Part shown: in pieces, positions 22,365-32,677 of the stretch | Numbering within the stretch: position 1 is the first letter of the stretch | Layout: every line of letters starts with the position of its first letter | From: Myrmaecium sp. VS I D KN 1 | Taxonomy: Eukaryota; Ascomycota; Dothideomycetes; Valsariales; Valsariaceae | Assembly: GCA_019775845.1 (NCBI GenBank) | Contig: JADQAV010000050.1 | Span: 1-53,701, forward strand | Length of the DNA stretch: 53,701 nt | Direction: 5' to 3' | Program-made: the position numbers and the translations under genes | Notes under the pieces: generated by a model | The model's database searches: none | Seen by the model: the letters and a program-made list of their open reading frames with translations, nothing else | Told to the model about the DNA's origin: nothing

Positions 22365-24164
22365 TCAAACCCCCACCCTTAACCCCCTCCCACACCCCCC
22401 ACACCTCCTCTCCCTCCCAAGCAACAGCAACCTCCCCTCCAGCTCTGCAACCCGATCCTCCCACCCTCCCACCTCCCTCCGCAACCCCTCATTCTCCCTC
22501 CTCACCTCCGCCAACCTCCCCACCAACCGCTCCCTCACCCGACAACTCTCCTCCAACCACTCCACCACCGCCGTCCGCTCCTCCACCACCGTCCCCTCCC
22601 TCTCCCTCATCCTCCCCTCCCCCTCCCCCGCCCCCGCCATCCCCCCACCACCAAGCCCCACCGCAGCCATACTAATCGTCGCCGTCGTCCGCGCCGCCTC
22701 CAGCTCCCGCCGCAGCCGCCCGTTCGCCCGCTCGAGCTCGACGACCTTCTCCTCCAGCGCGGCCGTGCGCGCCGCGTGCCAGAGCGGCTCGGCTGCTGCC
22801 GTTGCGCCGCCGTCGGGCTTGGTCTGGGGGCCGGAGGCCGAGGAGGAGGAGGATGGCGCGCCGCTCTCCCGCTCCGGACCCGCCGAGGAGGTCTGGCCTT
22901 GCAGCTGCTGCAGCGTGGACGCGTGGTGCGCTTGGATGGTTGTCCAGGAGAGCCGGTGGGTGGCGGTGGCGGTGTTGCGGCGTTTGGGCGGAAGGGGGAC
23001 CACGGTCGCGGAGGAGGAGGAAGGTGACGGACTGTGGACAGGGGTCGGCTTGGGCTCGCTGACGGCCTTCTCGCCCGCTGTCGAGCGCCGGTCCCATGTC
23101 CGCGCCGCGAGCTTCTCGCGCAGGTGCAGCACGTTGGCGAGATCCGCCTCGCGTAGCTGCTTGGTTGCGTCGTGGGCGCGGCGTTCGGCGGCGAGGAGGG
23201 CGCGGACGTGGATTAGGGCGGCGAGGTCGGCGTCCCGGAGGGCGAAGAGGGCTTCGTGGCGTTGTTGAAGGGCGGCGTGGTGGGTTTGTAGGGTGGTGAG
23301 GTCGTGTTGTAGGGTTGTGTAGTCGCTGGCGAGGATGGTGGGTTGGGAGGATTCGAGGGCGGTTACTTTTTGGAGGAGGGTGTGGAGGGTGTGCGAGAGG
23401 GGCCCGGTGGGGGTGATATCGGAGGTTGTGGGTGAAGAAGAGGTGGTGCTTTGGGCGGTTGTGGCTGCGCTCGCGGTGCTGTCCGTTGAGAAGATGGAGT
23501 CGGACGTGGTTGTGCTGTCGGACGTCGTCGCCTGAGGGGAAGGTGGATGTGATTGTATAGATTGTGATTCCACGTCGTGGCCGTCCTGCATGGTCGGGGA
23601 GGGAAAGGCCGGCTGGGAAAAGGTGAAGGATATCTCGGCCGGCGGAGTTTGGTAAACGGTCGCAGGCAGGAGTTCTAGGCTTTTGGGAGGTTGCAAATCC
23701 TTTAGTGGCTGTGGGGATAGGTCTGGTACTTCCGATTCCCCGACAGGCTCTGCTTCAATGGATCTTGAGGGCACAGTTGGCGTTGCGGCGTCCTCTGGCA
23801 GTATCTCGCTGACGGCTACCTGCTCGGCGTGCAAGGCATGGGAGCGGGTACTCGACGCAGAGGTGCTCGATACCGAGGCCAACGAGCCGCGGCGCATGAT
23901 GGATATGGACTCAGGACGGGTCGATGAGGCAGCAGAGTCGCGGCGCATGGATGCACGAGAGCCTGTCGAGGCAACGGAGAACTGGCGCACATGCCCAAAT
24001 GGGTCCTCCTTCGCCGTTGGACGCCACATCTCCGCCTTTGACGGGAGCGCATAGCTCTCCTGAGACGACTCGTTGAAGGTGCTGCTCCGGCTGGAGGCAG
24101 AGTATGAGAGGGAGCTCATGGATTCGGTACGAGTGAGTGGTCGCGGAGTGGCATGGTTCCACAT
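22365..24164 (-). CDS. Coiled-coil protein of unknown function
   Basis: An intronless frame of 599 residues. The first ~260 residues are Ser/Thr-rich and disordered, with several RRxS-type basophilic phosphorylation sites (MRRDS, MRRGS). A helical stretch from about 265 to 355 (LLQKVTALESS, HDLTTLQTHHAALQQRHEAL, LREKLAA) and a second from about 465 to 585 (LEEKVVELERANGRLRREL, VRRENEGLRREV) have heptad-like Leu spacing and are probably coiled coils. The last residues include a CGGCGRG motif whose Cys pair could bind metal or form a disulphide. No enzyme motif is visible. It is most likely a scaffold or cytoskeleton-associated protein; this is inference from composition only. Confidence 0.65.
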   Translation of the reverse strand: MWNHATPRPLTRTESMSSLSYSASSRSSTFNESSQESYALPSKAEMWRPTAKEDPFGHVRQFSVASTGSRASMRRDSAASSTRPESISIMRRGSLASVSSTSASSTRSHALHAEQVAVSEILPEDAATPTVPSRSIEAEPVGESEVPDLSPQPLKDLQPPKSLELLPATVYQTPPAEISFTFSQPAFPSPTMQDGHDVESQSIQSHPPSPQATTSDSTTTSDSIFSTDSTASAATTAQSTTSSSPTTSDITPTGPLSHTLHTLLQKVTALESSQPTILASDYTTLQHDLTTLQTHHAALQQRHEALFALRDADLAALIHVRALLAAERRAHDATKQLREADLANVLHLREKLAARTWDRRSTAGEKAVSEPKPTPVHSPSPSSSSATVVPLPPKRRNTATATHRLSWTTIQAHHASTLQQLQGQTSSAGPERESGAPSSSSSASGPQTKPDGGATAAAEPLWHAARTAALEEKVVELERANGRLRRELEAARTTATISMAAVGLGGGGMAGAGEGEGRMREREGTVVEERTAVVEWLEESCRVRERLVGRLAEVRRENEGLRREVGGWEDRVAELEGRLLLLGRERRCGGCGRGLRVGV

Positions 24165-26423
24165 GGTGGATTGGTCAAGTGGCGATGAGTGGGATTAGTA
24201 GACGGATGTACTAGTGATATGGTAGAAAAGAAAACGAAGGACGCGGTGGGAGCAGAAGATGAAGGCCAGCTTGAGGAAACACATGGCTGGCTGCGAGTCG
24301 ACGGCATTTGAAGGACTCCGTGGGGAGAAGACTCCGCGCTAACGCGAGGGAACAAGAGGAGACAAGTTGAGACGAGGAGTAGTTCTCGCGACGATGGTTT
24401 GAAAAGACGGCGAAGTTGAGACGAAGACGCTTCTCGCTCCGTATCGGCTAACTAAGAGGAGTTCACCCACAGATGGTCGCCTGGGTTGGGCCGCGGGCAA
24501 CGAAACGCCATGCGTCGCAGATTGGCCCTCAGCTTCGGTCGCTGCGGCTTCAAGATGCGACCTGGCACATCTTGGCAACCAGGCGACATCGAGCCTTCAC
24601 GGTCGCATTATCATCTTCGTTCCAGAGTGTCAGGCCGAGGTTGGCTGAGGATGGATGGCATCCTCGATGGTTGTTTGTGGTTGGTGACGGGAGGCGAACC
24701 GTCGGAGCAGGAACAACCTCATCCGACCGACGGGAACCTCGTCTCGTCCATCTACCCTGGCACTTAGGACCTCAAGGATGAGCCAAGGTCCTGTCTACAT
24801 ATCTACTCTTACTTGCGAGTCTCGTGATTCTCGTAGCTATCAACGCCCTTCATCCACATTAGACTCTGCCATCAGAGTCCAGCTTCATGTCTTTCTACAT
24901 ATACTAGGTACTGTACATCATGTCCAAACCTTGTGAGGGATCAGCTTCCCCTCCCACGCTCCGTTGGCAAATTGCGGGTGGCTGCAGATGGAGAGGGCAT
25001 GTGACACCTCAGTTCACTTGCCTCAACAGCTTACCCTGCAAGCGGCAGATATTCCTTTGAAACAAGCAACTTGTTGGAAACAGTCTACTCTCATATACAT
25101 GCGGTCACGATCTTCAAGCCGCGCCGAAGCTGTCATCCATTTGCCAGGGGACGTACTGACTGTTGGCAAGAGCGACGGTTAGCGTCCTGTTTGCTTTTGC
25201 TGTCGGGCGGCTTTGAATTCTTGTTGTGGCTAATCAAGAGATGTCCAAAGTACAATCTTCCTCTATCAAGACGTGCAGGACGCCAGCTGCGCAAGGAGAC
25301 TGAATTGTACATCAAGCGACGACGATCATCTCTGCCGCGCCAGAGCAGGTGGGCAGTGGCACCAGGCGTGCAGGTGGTTTCAACGTTCCCGGATCCCCGG
25401 ATTCTGGAGGCGCTACAGCCTATTCCAACAGTCAATGCTTAGCTTACGCCATACATACGGCTTGAGGTGATGGTCTACACCAATCAGTAGCTGCCTTGGG
25501 GCTGTTTACAAGACGTACGTGGGATTTCCTGGGAGGCGGACGGCCTTTTTGTAGATATCTCCCTTCACTTTCTCAGTGATTGGCTCGTTGGCTTGCACGG
25601 GTATCTCCCGGGACCTCACCTGTGCTGCGCGGAGCTACACCTGCCTGTACGTCAGGAAATGGTACAGAATCCATATGGCTTCTGTCACTTACAGGACGGG
25701 ACGTTTGTCCGGAATGTGACGGCCCGGATACACGGCCGTGATTGGGACGGGAGGGGATAGATGCCCTTCCTCAAGGAGACTCCGTATGTATATTGTACCT
25801 CCGGTTGTACAAAACGTGGCCCGCGCTCAAAGTTATGGAGAGCAAGCGTGATAAGAATCCACCCCGCATCTTGACGCAACAAAAAATGCTCTGAGCCGTT
25901 TGACAATCTAGCAACCGCTGGCTAACTGACTACATATTCTGGACTGACCTGGGCCTCTGTCAATGATGACTGCACATCCACATGACCGCCGTGTTGGTCT
26001 GCTGGTTGTTTGGTCCTCTCGGCTAATGCAGAGTTACCCATCGACATAATTTGTGAACAGAGCTGTGTTGGGCGGATAGGTGGATGTTGTGAGACATGAC
26101 GACTGCACCTACCCGAGCACGAGATGAATGTAGACGGGGGAAGGAGTGCAGACATCTGCTTGTCACTTGGCAGAATTTCTTGCGTCGATGCGTCGTTCTC
26201 TTGCTTGCTTCCACGCATTCGCTCTTGCTCGATTTTCTTGCTCACTCATACGCCTTCTCTTGCTCGCTCCCACGATCACTGGGCTCTGAAGATCATTGTC
26301 GTCTTGAACGTAAGACAGTCGCCATTTTTCCTGGAATTGTGAACAATCGCCTTCCTTTACTCGCAACGTCTGACGATAGTAGAACTCATCCACTCCTCCA
26401 ATCTAGCATCCTAAACGAGAAAA
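24165..26423. other. 2.3-kb intergenic region between divergent genes
   Basis: Short frames exist on both strands (none above about 125 codons), without recognisable motifs or consistent splice links. I could not identify a transposon or gene relic. Base composition looks less C-rich than the flanking genes. Its right end is the promoter of the orphan gene at 26424. Confidence 0.45.
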
Positions 26424-28742
26424 ATGACCAGGAAGAAGTGCATTGAGCTGACCCTGCCTCTGGCCATGAAAGGCATCCGGTATGAGTTCTTACTCTTATA
26501 CCTCACATATCGTCATCTACCAAAGCCATCTGTGGACCGAATCGAGAGCCTCTCCGATGACCTACTACGACAACGTAACCCGGACGACTTCGTAAAGGAA
26601 ATGGACTGGGCCTTCTTCGAGCGGCAGTCGCGCCGGTCTCAGGCGATCGTAACCGCACATCAGGGCTACAAGTTCTTCGATCAGAGCCGTGAAACGCGGA
26701 TGAAATGCTACGATACGATATGGTTCACGGCCGGATCCCAGGAGATGTCGAAGCAGGTATACAAGGATTACCTGGGAATCCTGGACTTTGAAAGGATCTG
26801 GAATCCTCCGCCGGATTGTTCAGACGAGGAAAGACGGAGGCTTGAGATCTGGCAGGTCTATCTCTTTAATACTTACCTGGTGGATTCCGCCGCTTTAAAG
26901 GATGGCTTTAAAGAGTGGCAGGTAAGATGGCGCAGCTATCAGCCGCTGCTTGTGAAGGAAACCGCGAGGATGCGTGAGAAGTTAATAACCGACATGACTG
27001 TTCCTGAGAACTTCCCGCCCCGGTACCCCGACGTCCCGCTGACGACTGAGTTTGAAGAGAAGCTCAAGGAAAAGAAGGAGATCTACGTCGGAAGCTTTGG
27101 AGCGCAGGAGATCGTCTACGACGAGGAGCTCAATTGTCATCTTGTCAAACCCCCAGACCAGGTGGAGGTGGAGCCTACCGCTCGGTCGTCCCCTCCTGTT
27201 CAGCCTCTCGTACCGCAAGCACCGATGATCGTTGAACCTCAAGAACAGGATGTTGTTCTACCCCAGGTCACTGCAAACGATGGACCGACGGAAAATGGTA
27301 CAACACCAAGGCCCTGGGACGCCCTGAACATCCTAACGAACCGAGACGCCTTGGAAGGTGGGGCGATCCTTTTGGGATGGGATCCGGAGGCCACTCCACA
27401 GCATGAGCCTCCCTACCTGCCAACACCGGAAGAATCGAGCCGGGCTTCTCGGCCTCGTGAGCCACCGTCTCATCAACATTACCCCCATCCACAATGGCCA
27501 ATCGATCCTGCGCTGGAAAACGCTGCAAGGGGAAATGCGGATAGTAGGCCACATCCCTCGCAGGAAAGGGGACGGTCTGCACAACAACAGGACCATGATG
27601 CTGAAAGACGAGCGCAAGAGAGAAGGAACCAAGAGCTTCGACAGCTAGCTGAACACCGTGATCGTGAACCAGTGCAGCAGCAGGCGCAAGCTCACCAAGT
27701 ACCTCACGAGAACCCATCTCGCACAGTACGTCAAGGCGCGTGGGGGGGTCAACATCTCAACCAGTTGAGCCAGGAACGGCTGCGCCTCCACCAATCAAGG
27801 CTGAACCCGCCCGTCGGTGGTGAAGCACAGCTTCATCCGCAGATCCCAGCATGTCTCCAGAGCGCCGGTGGACAGCGCCCACCACCCCAACACGCTTCAA
27901 CAACCGGAAGACCGTCTGACACCAGAGGACTCACAAGTGCCACAGAGCCCCGACGCCATCCTTCCGCACAACGCGACTCCTTTCCCCAGCGTCGACAAGC
28001 TCAAACGCAAGATCGCCACTCCTCACCCCTCCCACAGTACGGTTCCGGACCGCGCTCCACGCCCTGCCCGCCCCGCGCAACCCCGTTCCCGAACCTTCCG
28101 CCTGTCTCCAGCAGCAGCGCCGGCTCAACACACAACGACGACATGCCGCGCGACTCACACCGGCACCAGGACATCGGAAAACCCTGGCCAAAACGCCCGC
28201 TTCCCCTGCCACGCTTTCCTCGCCCAGGCATCAACAACACTAGTATCCGTCGCCCAGAACCGCAGCGCCCAACCCCTCGCTCTTACCCCAGAGCAATAAC
28301 CACCCCTCCACCGCACCCCTTCACCTCCCAGCCCCAACCCCCTCCCACCACCACCACCACCACCTCCCCCGCATCCTCCCAATCCGCCACCCTACCAGCG
28401 AACTCCCCATCCCACCCCATCGTCCTCTCCAGCGACGACGGCGGCGGCTCGTACCTGACGAGCGGGGCGGAGGAGGGCACGGCTGATGAGGATGGGGGTT
28501 TGTATGCCCTGCCACCGCTGCCGTCGCGGAAGAGGGCTCGGCCTATACCTACGGCGACTATGGCGGGGAGGGGGGAGCGGGGTGAGCAAGGGGATGGGGG
28601 GGAGGAGGAAGAGGAGAAAGAGGAGGATGTGCTGAGGAGGGGTGTGAGGGAGCGGAGGCAGCGGAGGGAGTTGAGTCGCTTGCAGGCGGCGAGGGAGGAG
28701 AGCGTGGTCGGGCCGCGGTGGGAGGGCTGTGGGGTGCTCTAG
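26424..28742 (+). CDS. Orphan 772-residue protein: compact N-terminal domain plus Pro/Gln-rich tail
   Basis: A single open frame of 772 residues with A at -3 of the start. Residues 1 to about 245 have a normal mix of charged and aromatic residues (many Trp, Tyr and Phe) and look folded and helical; I recognise no family. From about 250 to 660 the protein is rich in Pro, Gln, His, Arg and Ser and is probably disordered. Near the end come PIVLSSDD (665-672), which fits a SUMO-interacting motif (hydrophobic core followed by acidic residues), a basic SRKRARP (701-707) that could be a nuclear signal, an acidic run, and an Arg-rich helix. The layout suggests a nuclear, SUMO-linked adaptor or chromatin protein, but this is inference. 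In the proline-rich part a second frame is also open, as expected of biased codons. Confidence 0.65.
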   Translation: MTRKKCIELTLPLAMKGIRYEFLLLYLTYRHLPKPSVDRIESLSDDLLRQRNPDDFVKEMDWAFFERQSRRSQAIVTAHQGYKFFDQSRETRMKCYDTIWFTAGSQEMSKQVYKDYLGILDFERIWNPPPDCSDEERRRLEIWQVYLFNTYLVDSAALKDGFKEWQVRWRSYQPLLVKETARMREKLITDMTVPENFPPRYPDVPLTTEFEEKLKEKKEIYVGSFGAQEIVYDEELNCHLVKPPDQVEVEPTARSSPPVQPLVPQAPMIVEPQEQDVVLPQVTANDGPTENGTTPRPWDALNILTNRDALEGGAILLGWDPEATPQHEPPYLPTPEESSRASRPREPPSHQHYPHPQWPIDPALENAARGNADSRPHPSQERGRSAQQQDHDAERRAQERRNQELRQLAEHRDREPVQQQAQAHQVPHENPSRTVRQGAWGGQHLNQLSQERLRLHQSRLNPPVGGEAQLHPQIPACLQSAGGQRPPPQHASTTGRPSDTRGLTSATEPRRHPSAQRDSFPQRRQAQTQDRHSSPLPQYGSGPRSTPCPPRATPFPNLPPVSSSSAGSTHNDDMPRDSHRHQDIGKPWPKRPLPLPRFPRPGINNTSIRRPEPQRPTPRSYPRAITTPPPHPFTSQPQPPPTTTTTTSPASSQSATLPANSPSHPIVLSSDDGGGSYLTSGAEEGTADEDGGLYALPPLPSRKRARPIPTATMAGRGERGEQGDGGEEEEEKEEDVLRRGVRERRQRRELSRLQAAREESVVGPRWEGCGVL

Positions 28743-28804
28743 GGTGGGTGGTGGTTGTTGTTTGTCTTGTGGTGGTTTGCGGTCGTACTGCTTTTGCTCC
28801 TGTC
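28743..28804. other. 3' flank of the orphan gene
   Basis: A short G/T-rich stretch follows the stop codon. No separate feature is seen. Confidence 0.4.
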
Positions 28805-29155
28805 CTATCTCTTATATTCTGATATCTGTCGTCCTAACTCTCCCTCTTTTCTGTGCTTGTCATATAACCACCTCATCCCTGTACCCCCTTCGCTCTCTTT
28901 CAAATTACCCAGAAAGTAACTTCTATACGGAAAATGCTCAGAAGACCCGGTTTCATTCTCACTAGGCGTGACGGGCCTTATAGCTTCCTCACGTTTTGGT
29001 TCTTCTGCCGTTCGCTCTATCTCCTGTGAGTATACAGGCTTCTCAAGATGCTCTGCTGTGTCAGATATGCATCCATCGAATAATAGGTGAAAAGCAAAAT
29101 CTACAGCCTCTGTTAGTATATGCGATATGAGACACCTACCTACCAAGTACTTCAT
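28805..29155 (-). CDS. Possible small hypothetical protein
   Basis: The frame is open for 116 codons. Alternatively a 39-nt intron (29139..29101; GTAGGT donor, ACTAAC branch point, GTAG acceptor) can be removed without breaking the frame, giving 103 residues that start MKYLVDFAFHLLFDG. The composition is varied and charged, unlike the low-complexity chance frames around it. I recognise no family, and 39 nt would be short for an intron in this genome. It may be chance or part of a larger gene. Confidence 0.25.
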   Translation of the reverse strand: MKYLVGRCLISHILTEAVDFAFHLLFDGCISDTAEHLEKPVYSQEIERTAEEPKREEAIRPVTPSENETGSSEHFPYRSYFLGNLKESEGGTGMRWLYDKHRKEGELGRQISEYKR

Positions 29156-29748
29156 ATCATAAATAGAAGTGAGTATACAAGAAGGAAGAACTCATCAAGT
29201 GAAAAGAGCCCCAAAGGTGGGCACGCTTACATAATCCAATCCCTCACTTATCGCGTCCCCCGTTGACGCCTGATCGGCCCGAATCCCGCTTCGTCAAGTC
29301 CCGTCCCCGGCGGCACCCGGCGATAAGGATGGGCAAACCCGAGGGGAGGGAGATAAGGTTCTCCACCCCCCTCCCCCGCCAGCTTGAGAACAGCTGATTA
29401 CCGGATGGGGAAAAAAGATGCCTGATTGCGGAGGGGAGAGCTCTCGGGCAGAAGTGCGAGCGAGGGGGGGGCCGATTTGGGTAGTGTGTTCCCGATGCTG
29501 ATGCTGATGCTGGGGTGGGATAAGAGGGGATGAGTCCTTGGGTATTTGGGCAGGTTTACTTTTCTCTTTGCTCTTTCTTCTACTTTTGGGCGACTTTGGC
29601 TGCTTGTTGTTCTTCCTCTGTCACTCCCTCTCTTTCAACGAACGTATACGATTACTAGACTTGCGACTGAGATTCTCTGATTCAGAGATATTGTGACTTC
29701 TAAGAGGACATCGTAGTCCGCTTCCCTATACCAACTCTCCTCCTCACC
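29156..29748. other. Intergenic, 5' flank of the dehydrogenase-like gene
   Basis: No gene is seen. It contains a short GCTGAT repeat near 29495-29512 and a CT/T-rich leader-like stretch (29560-29640) before the start at 29749. Confidence 0.5.
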
Positions 29749-30880
29749 ATGTCATCCACCACCCCCAAAACAATCGGCTGGGTAAGTCACCAACCTCACC
29801 CCCCTCCAAAACCCCAATCACCCCCATTTCCCCCCCTCATAACGCTAATCATAACCCCCCTCAAAGTACGGCCTCGGATCCATGGGCCTCCCCATGGCCC
29901 AAAACCTGCACCGGCACCTCCTCAGCACCTCCCAACCGCCTTTGCACTTCTCCAACCGCACCCCCACCAAAGGCGCCCCGCTCGCCGCCGCCGGCGCCAT
30001 CCCCCACCCCGACATCGTCGCCCTCGCCCGCACCACCGACGTCCTCATCACCATGCTCTCCGCCGACGGCGTGCTGCGGGGGCTGGTGCAGGACGTGCTC
30101 GCCGCGCCGCCGCCCGACGCGGTGACAGCGAAAGTCTGGATCGATTGCTCGACCATCCACCCGGATACGGCGCGGGAGGTGGAGGCCCTGCTGGCGGCGA
30201 AGGGGTGGCGGTTTGTCGCCAGCCCGGTGTTTGGCGCGAGTCCCGTGGCGCAGGCGGGACGGTTGTTGTTTGCGGCGGCGGGACCGGAGGGGCTGGTCGG
30301 TTGGTGGAGGGACTTGGTTGTGGGCGTGATGGGACGCAGGATGATGGAGATGGGTGAGGATGTGGGGAGGAGTTGTTTGTTGAAGATTACGGGGTACTAC
30401 TACCTATATACATCCCCCCCTTCCCCCCTCCCCATCCCTTCTATCTCTCGTTCCCCGCCAGCTAACGCCTAGTACACCAGCAACGTCCTCCTCATCTCCT
30501 TCCTCGAAACCATCGCCGAAGTCCACGTCCTCGGCTCCCGCAACACGCTCGGCCCCGCCCTGATCGAAGATCTCATCGCCGAGAACTTCGGCCCGACCCT
30601 GGCCTCCTACAGCGCCCGCTTCACCTCCGGCCGCTGGGCGCCCCCGCACGACACCCCGCCTGGCTTCGCCATCGCCCACAGCATCAAGGATGCCAAGTAT
30701 GCGGCCCGCATGGCGAATGATCTGGACCTGCGTCTGCCGACGCTGGATGTGGCCCTGGGAAATATGTTGGCGGCGCGCGCGTTTGCGGGGGAGAATCTGG
30801 ATGCGGCGGGGTTGTTTGGGGTGTTGAGGGTGCAGGCGGGGTTGCCTTTCTTTTCGGAGGAGAGTCGGCAGGAGCCGTGA
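29749..30880 (+). CDS. NAD(P)-dependent beta-hydroxyacid dehydrogenase (3-hydroxyisobutyrate dehydrogenase-like)
   Basis: Three exons, 29749..29781, 29867..30393 and 30481..30880, give 319 residues, the family's usual length. The first splice joins IGW to YGLGSMGLPMAQ, rebuilding the Rossmann motif GxGxMG. The second uses the AG at 30480, not the nearer one at 30472; only the former keeps the frame and yields LLKITGNVLL with the catalytic-type Lys and following Asn. Other family marks are DCSTIHPDT (substrate-binding DxST) and SPVFGASPVAQAG, where the usual double Gly is changed. The family oxidises 3-hydroxyacids to semialdehydes or reduces glyoxylate-type aldehydes. The exact substrate is unknown. 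It converges with the flavin monooxygenase gene 306 bp away. Confidence 0.88.
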
Positions 30881-31186
30881 GTTGGGGAAGGGGGGATACG
30901 GATGTGTGGGTGGGATATAGAGAGAGGGGATCTCAAAGAGGTCATGGAATGGGTTAGAGCTTTCGTTTGGAGTTTATAGATACTACAAGCGCAGCAGATG
31001 ATCATGAGGGTCTTAAATTTGTGATTTGAGACTTATCTGCCTTTGATATCTGTATCTTGTCTCGGACCTGTTGACTTAACGCGTGAGAAAAAAAACATGT
31101 CACACACCTCTTCACAAGCATATATCCGGATAGGCAAAACGACGCATGATTTTTCCATGGAGTGACTTTCATAGTACGTAGACCCC
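30881..31186. other. Convergent intergenic spacer
   Basis: A 306-bp spacer between two 3' ends. No gene or RNA is seen. Confidence 0.6.
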
Positions 31187-32677
31187 CTACGCTTCCACCT
31201 TCGCCTCCTCTCGCTGGTAGGCCGGCACATCCTCCCCAGCACGCCACTTGAACCGACTGCCCGGATGATCCTCCGGCAAGCGTCGGGTGCCAATGTAGAC
31301 CTCCCGGGCGGTGGCTCCGGGATTCTCGATAGCCTCACGGAAGCGGCCCCGCCGACGCAGCTCCGGCAACAGATGCTCGATAATATCCTCGAACGATCCC
31401 GGATTAACAACGTGACCAAGGTTGAAGCCATCCAAGTCAGCGACATCCATCCAACGCTCCAGCTCATCCGCAACCGTCTTCGGGCCGCCAACGATGGTCG
31501 CTCCCATCCCGCCAATCGCCAGCCGCTCCACAATCCGCCGCTTCGTCCACGGCAAGCCATCCGTCCCGGGCACCGTCGCGCTCCACCGCCTCACCAAGCT
31601 CTGCAGCCTCGGCGACTCATCCAACACCGACAAATCCTGATCCTCATCAAACCGACTCAGATCAATCCCCGTCCAGCCCCCAAACAACGCCAGCGTCCCG
31701 TCGGGATCCGCATACCGCAAAAACTCCCGCCGCTGCGCCTCCGCCGCCTCATCCGTCGCCGCCACCACCACCGTCACCATCGCCAACACCTTCACATTAT
31801 CGTCCTTCCGGCCCGCCTCCCGCGCCTCCCGCCGCACATTCTCCACCACCCCCCTCACCCCCTCCGGCGTCTGCCCCCCCACGAATATCCCCTCCCCATG
31901 CTTCCCCCCGAACGCGTTCCCCGCCGCGCTCACCCCCGCCTGAAACAAAAACGGCGTCCGCTGCGCGCTCGGCTCGCACAAATGGGGGCCGGGGACATTA
32001 AAATACTTCCCCCGGTGGTCAATCTGCCGCACCCCATCGGCGGCGATGTACACCCCCGCCTCCCGATCCCGCACCACCGCATCGTCTCGAAAGCTCCCCT
32101 CCCACAGCTTATACAGCACTTCCATGTACTCGTCCGCCATGGCGTAGCGTTCGTCATGCGGGATCTGGGATCCCCGCCCGAAGTTCCGCGCCGCGCTGTC
32201 CAGGTAGCTCGTCACGACGTTCCACGCCACGCGGCCGTGGGCAAGGTGATCGAGCGTGCTCAGCCGTCGGGCGAGCGCGTACGGCGCCTCGTAGGTGGTG
32301 CTCGCGGTGACGCCGATGATGAGGTTGCGTGTCGCGCTGGTGAGGGAGGGGACGAGGTAAGACGGGTCGTTGACGGGGAATTGGGCGCCGGAGCGCAGGG
32401 TCGGGACGTGGTTGGAGGGTCCGCGGTAGATGTCGTAGGCCCCTAGCGTGTCGGCGAGGAAGAGCCCGTGAAAACCGGCGCGGTCGAGGAGGCGGGCGAG
32501 GGACACCCAGAAGGAGAGCTGCGTGTAGGAGGAGGTGTGGTTGCGGGGGTGGTGCCAGGGCCCGGCGCTGAGGTGGGCGGGCGTGTTCATGGCGAAGGCG
32601 TTGAGGAGCATTTTCTTTTTTGGGGGAGTGGTGTTACTGTCACCGGTTGTGGTGGGAGTGGGAGTGGTTTCCGTCAT
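31187..32677 (-). CDS. FMN-dependent monooxygenase of the NtaA/SnaA/DszA (luciferase-like) family
   Basis: An intronless frame of 496 residues. After a Thr/Pro-rich leader come the family-typical segments LLNAFAMNTPAHLSAGPWHHPRN (only in part conserved), GLFLADTLGAYDIYRG, STTYEAPYALARRLSTLDH, GRVAWNVVTS, ARNFGR, DERYAMADEYMEVLYKLWEGS and HRGKYFNVPGPH. A C-terminal FNLGHVVNPGSFEDIIEHL region closes the barrel. These are two-component enzymes that use reduced FMN from a separate reductase to cleave C-N or C-S bonds or to hydroxylate; named members act on nitrilotriacetate, dibenzothiophene sulfone and pristinamycin precursors. The fungal substrate is unknown. Neighbours (a hydroxyacid dehydrogenase and a urea-type transporter) fit use of an organic nitrogen or sulfur source, as inference. 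Confidence 0.9.
   Translation of the reverse strand: MTETTPTPTTTGDSNTTPPKKKMLLNAFAMNTPAHLSAGPWHHPRNHTSSYTQLSFWVSLARLLDRAGFHGLFLADTLGAYDIYRGPSNHVPTLRSGAQFPVNDPSYLVPSLTSATRNLIIGVTASTTYEAPYALARRLSTLDHLAHGRVAWNVVTSYLDSAARNFGRGSQIPHDERYAMADEYMEVLYKLWEGSFRDDAVVRDREAGVYIAADGVRQIDHRGKYFNVPGPHLCEPSAQRTPFLFQAGVSAAGNAFGGKHGEGIFVGGQTPEGVRGVVENVRREAREAGRKDDNVKVLAMVTVVVAATDEAAEAQRREFLRYADPDGTLALFGGWTGIDLSRFDEDQDLSVLDESPRLQSLVRRWSATVPGTDGLPWTKRRIVERLAIGGMGATIVGGPKTVADELERWMDVADLDGFNLGHVVNPGSFEDIIEHLLPELRRRGRFREAIENPGATAREVYIGTRRLPEDHPGSRFKWRAGEDVPAYQREEAKVEA

Noticed and set aside
24165-26423. Transposon or virus-derived relic in the gene-poor gap
   Set aside because: No terminal repeats, target-site duplication, transposase or polymerase motif could be seen.
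31265-32446. 393-codon plus-strand frame opposite the flavin monooxygenase
   Set aside because: Arg/Pro/His-rich composition is typical of the complement of a GC-rich gene.
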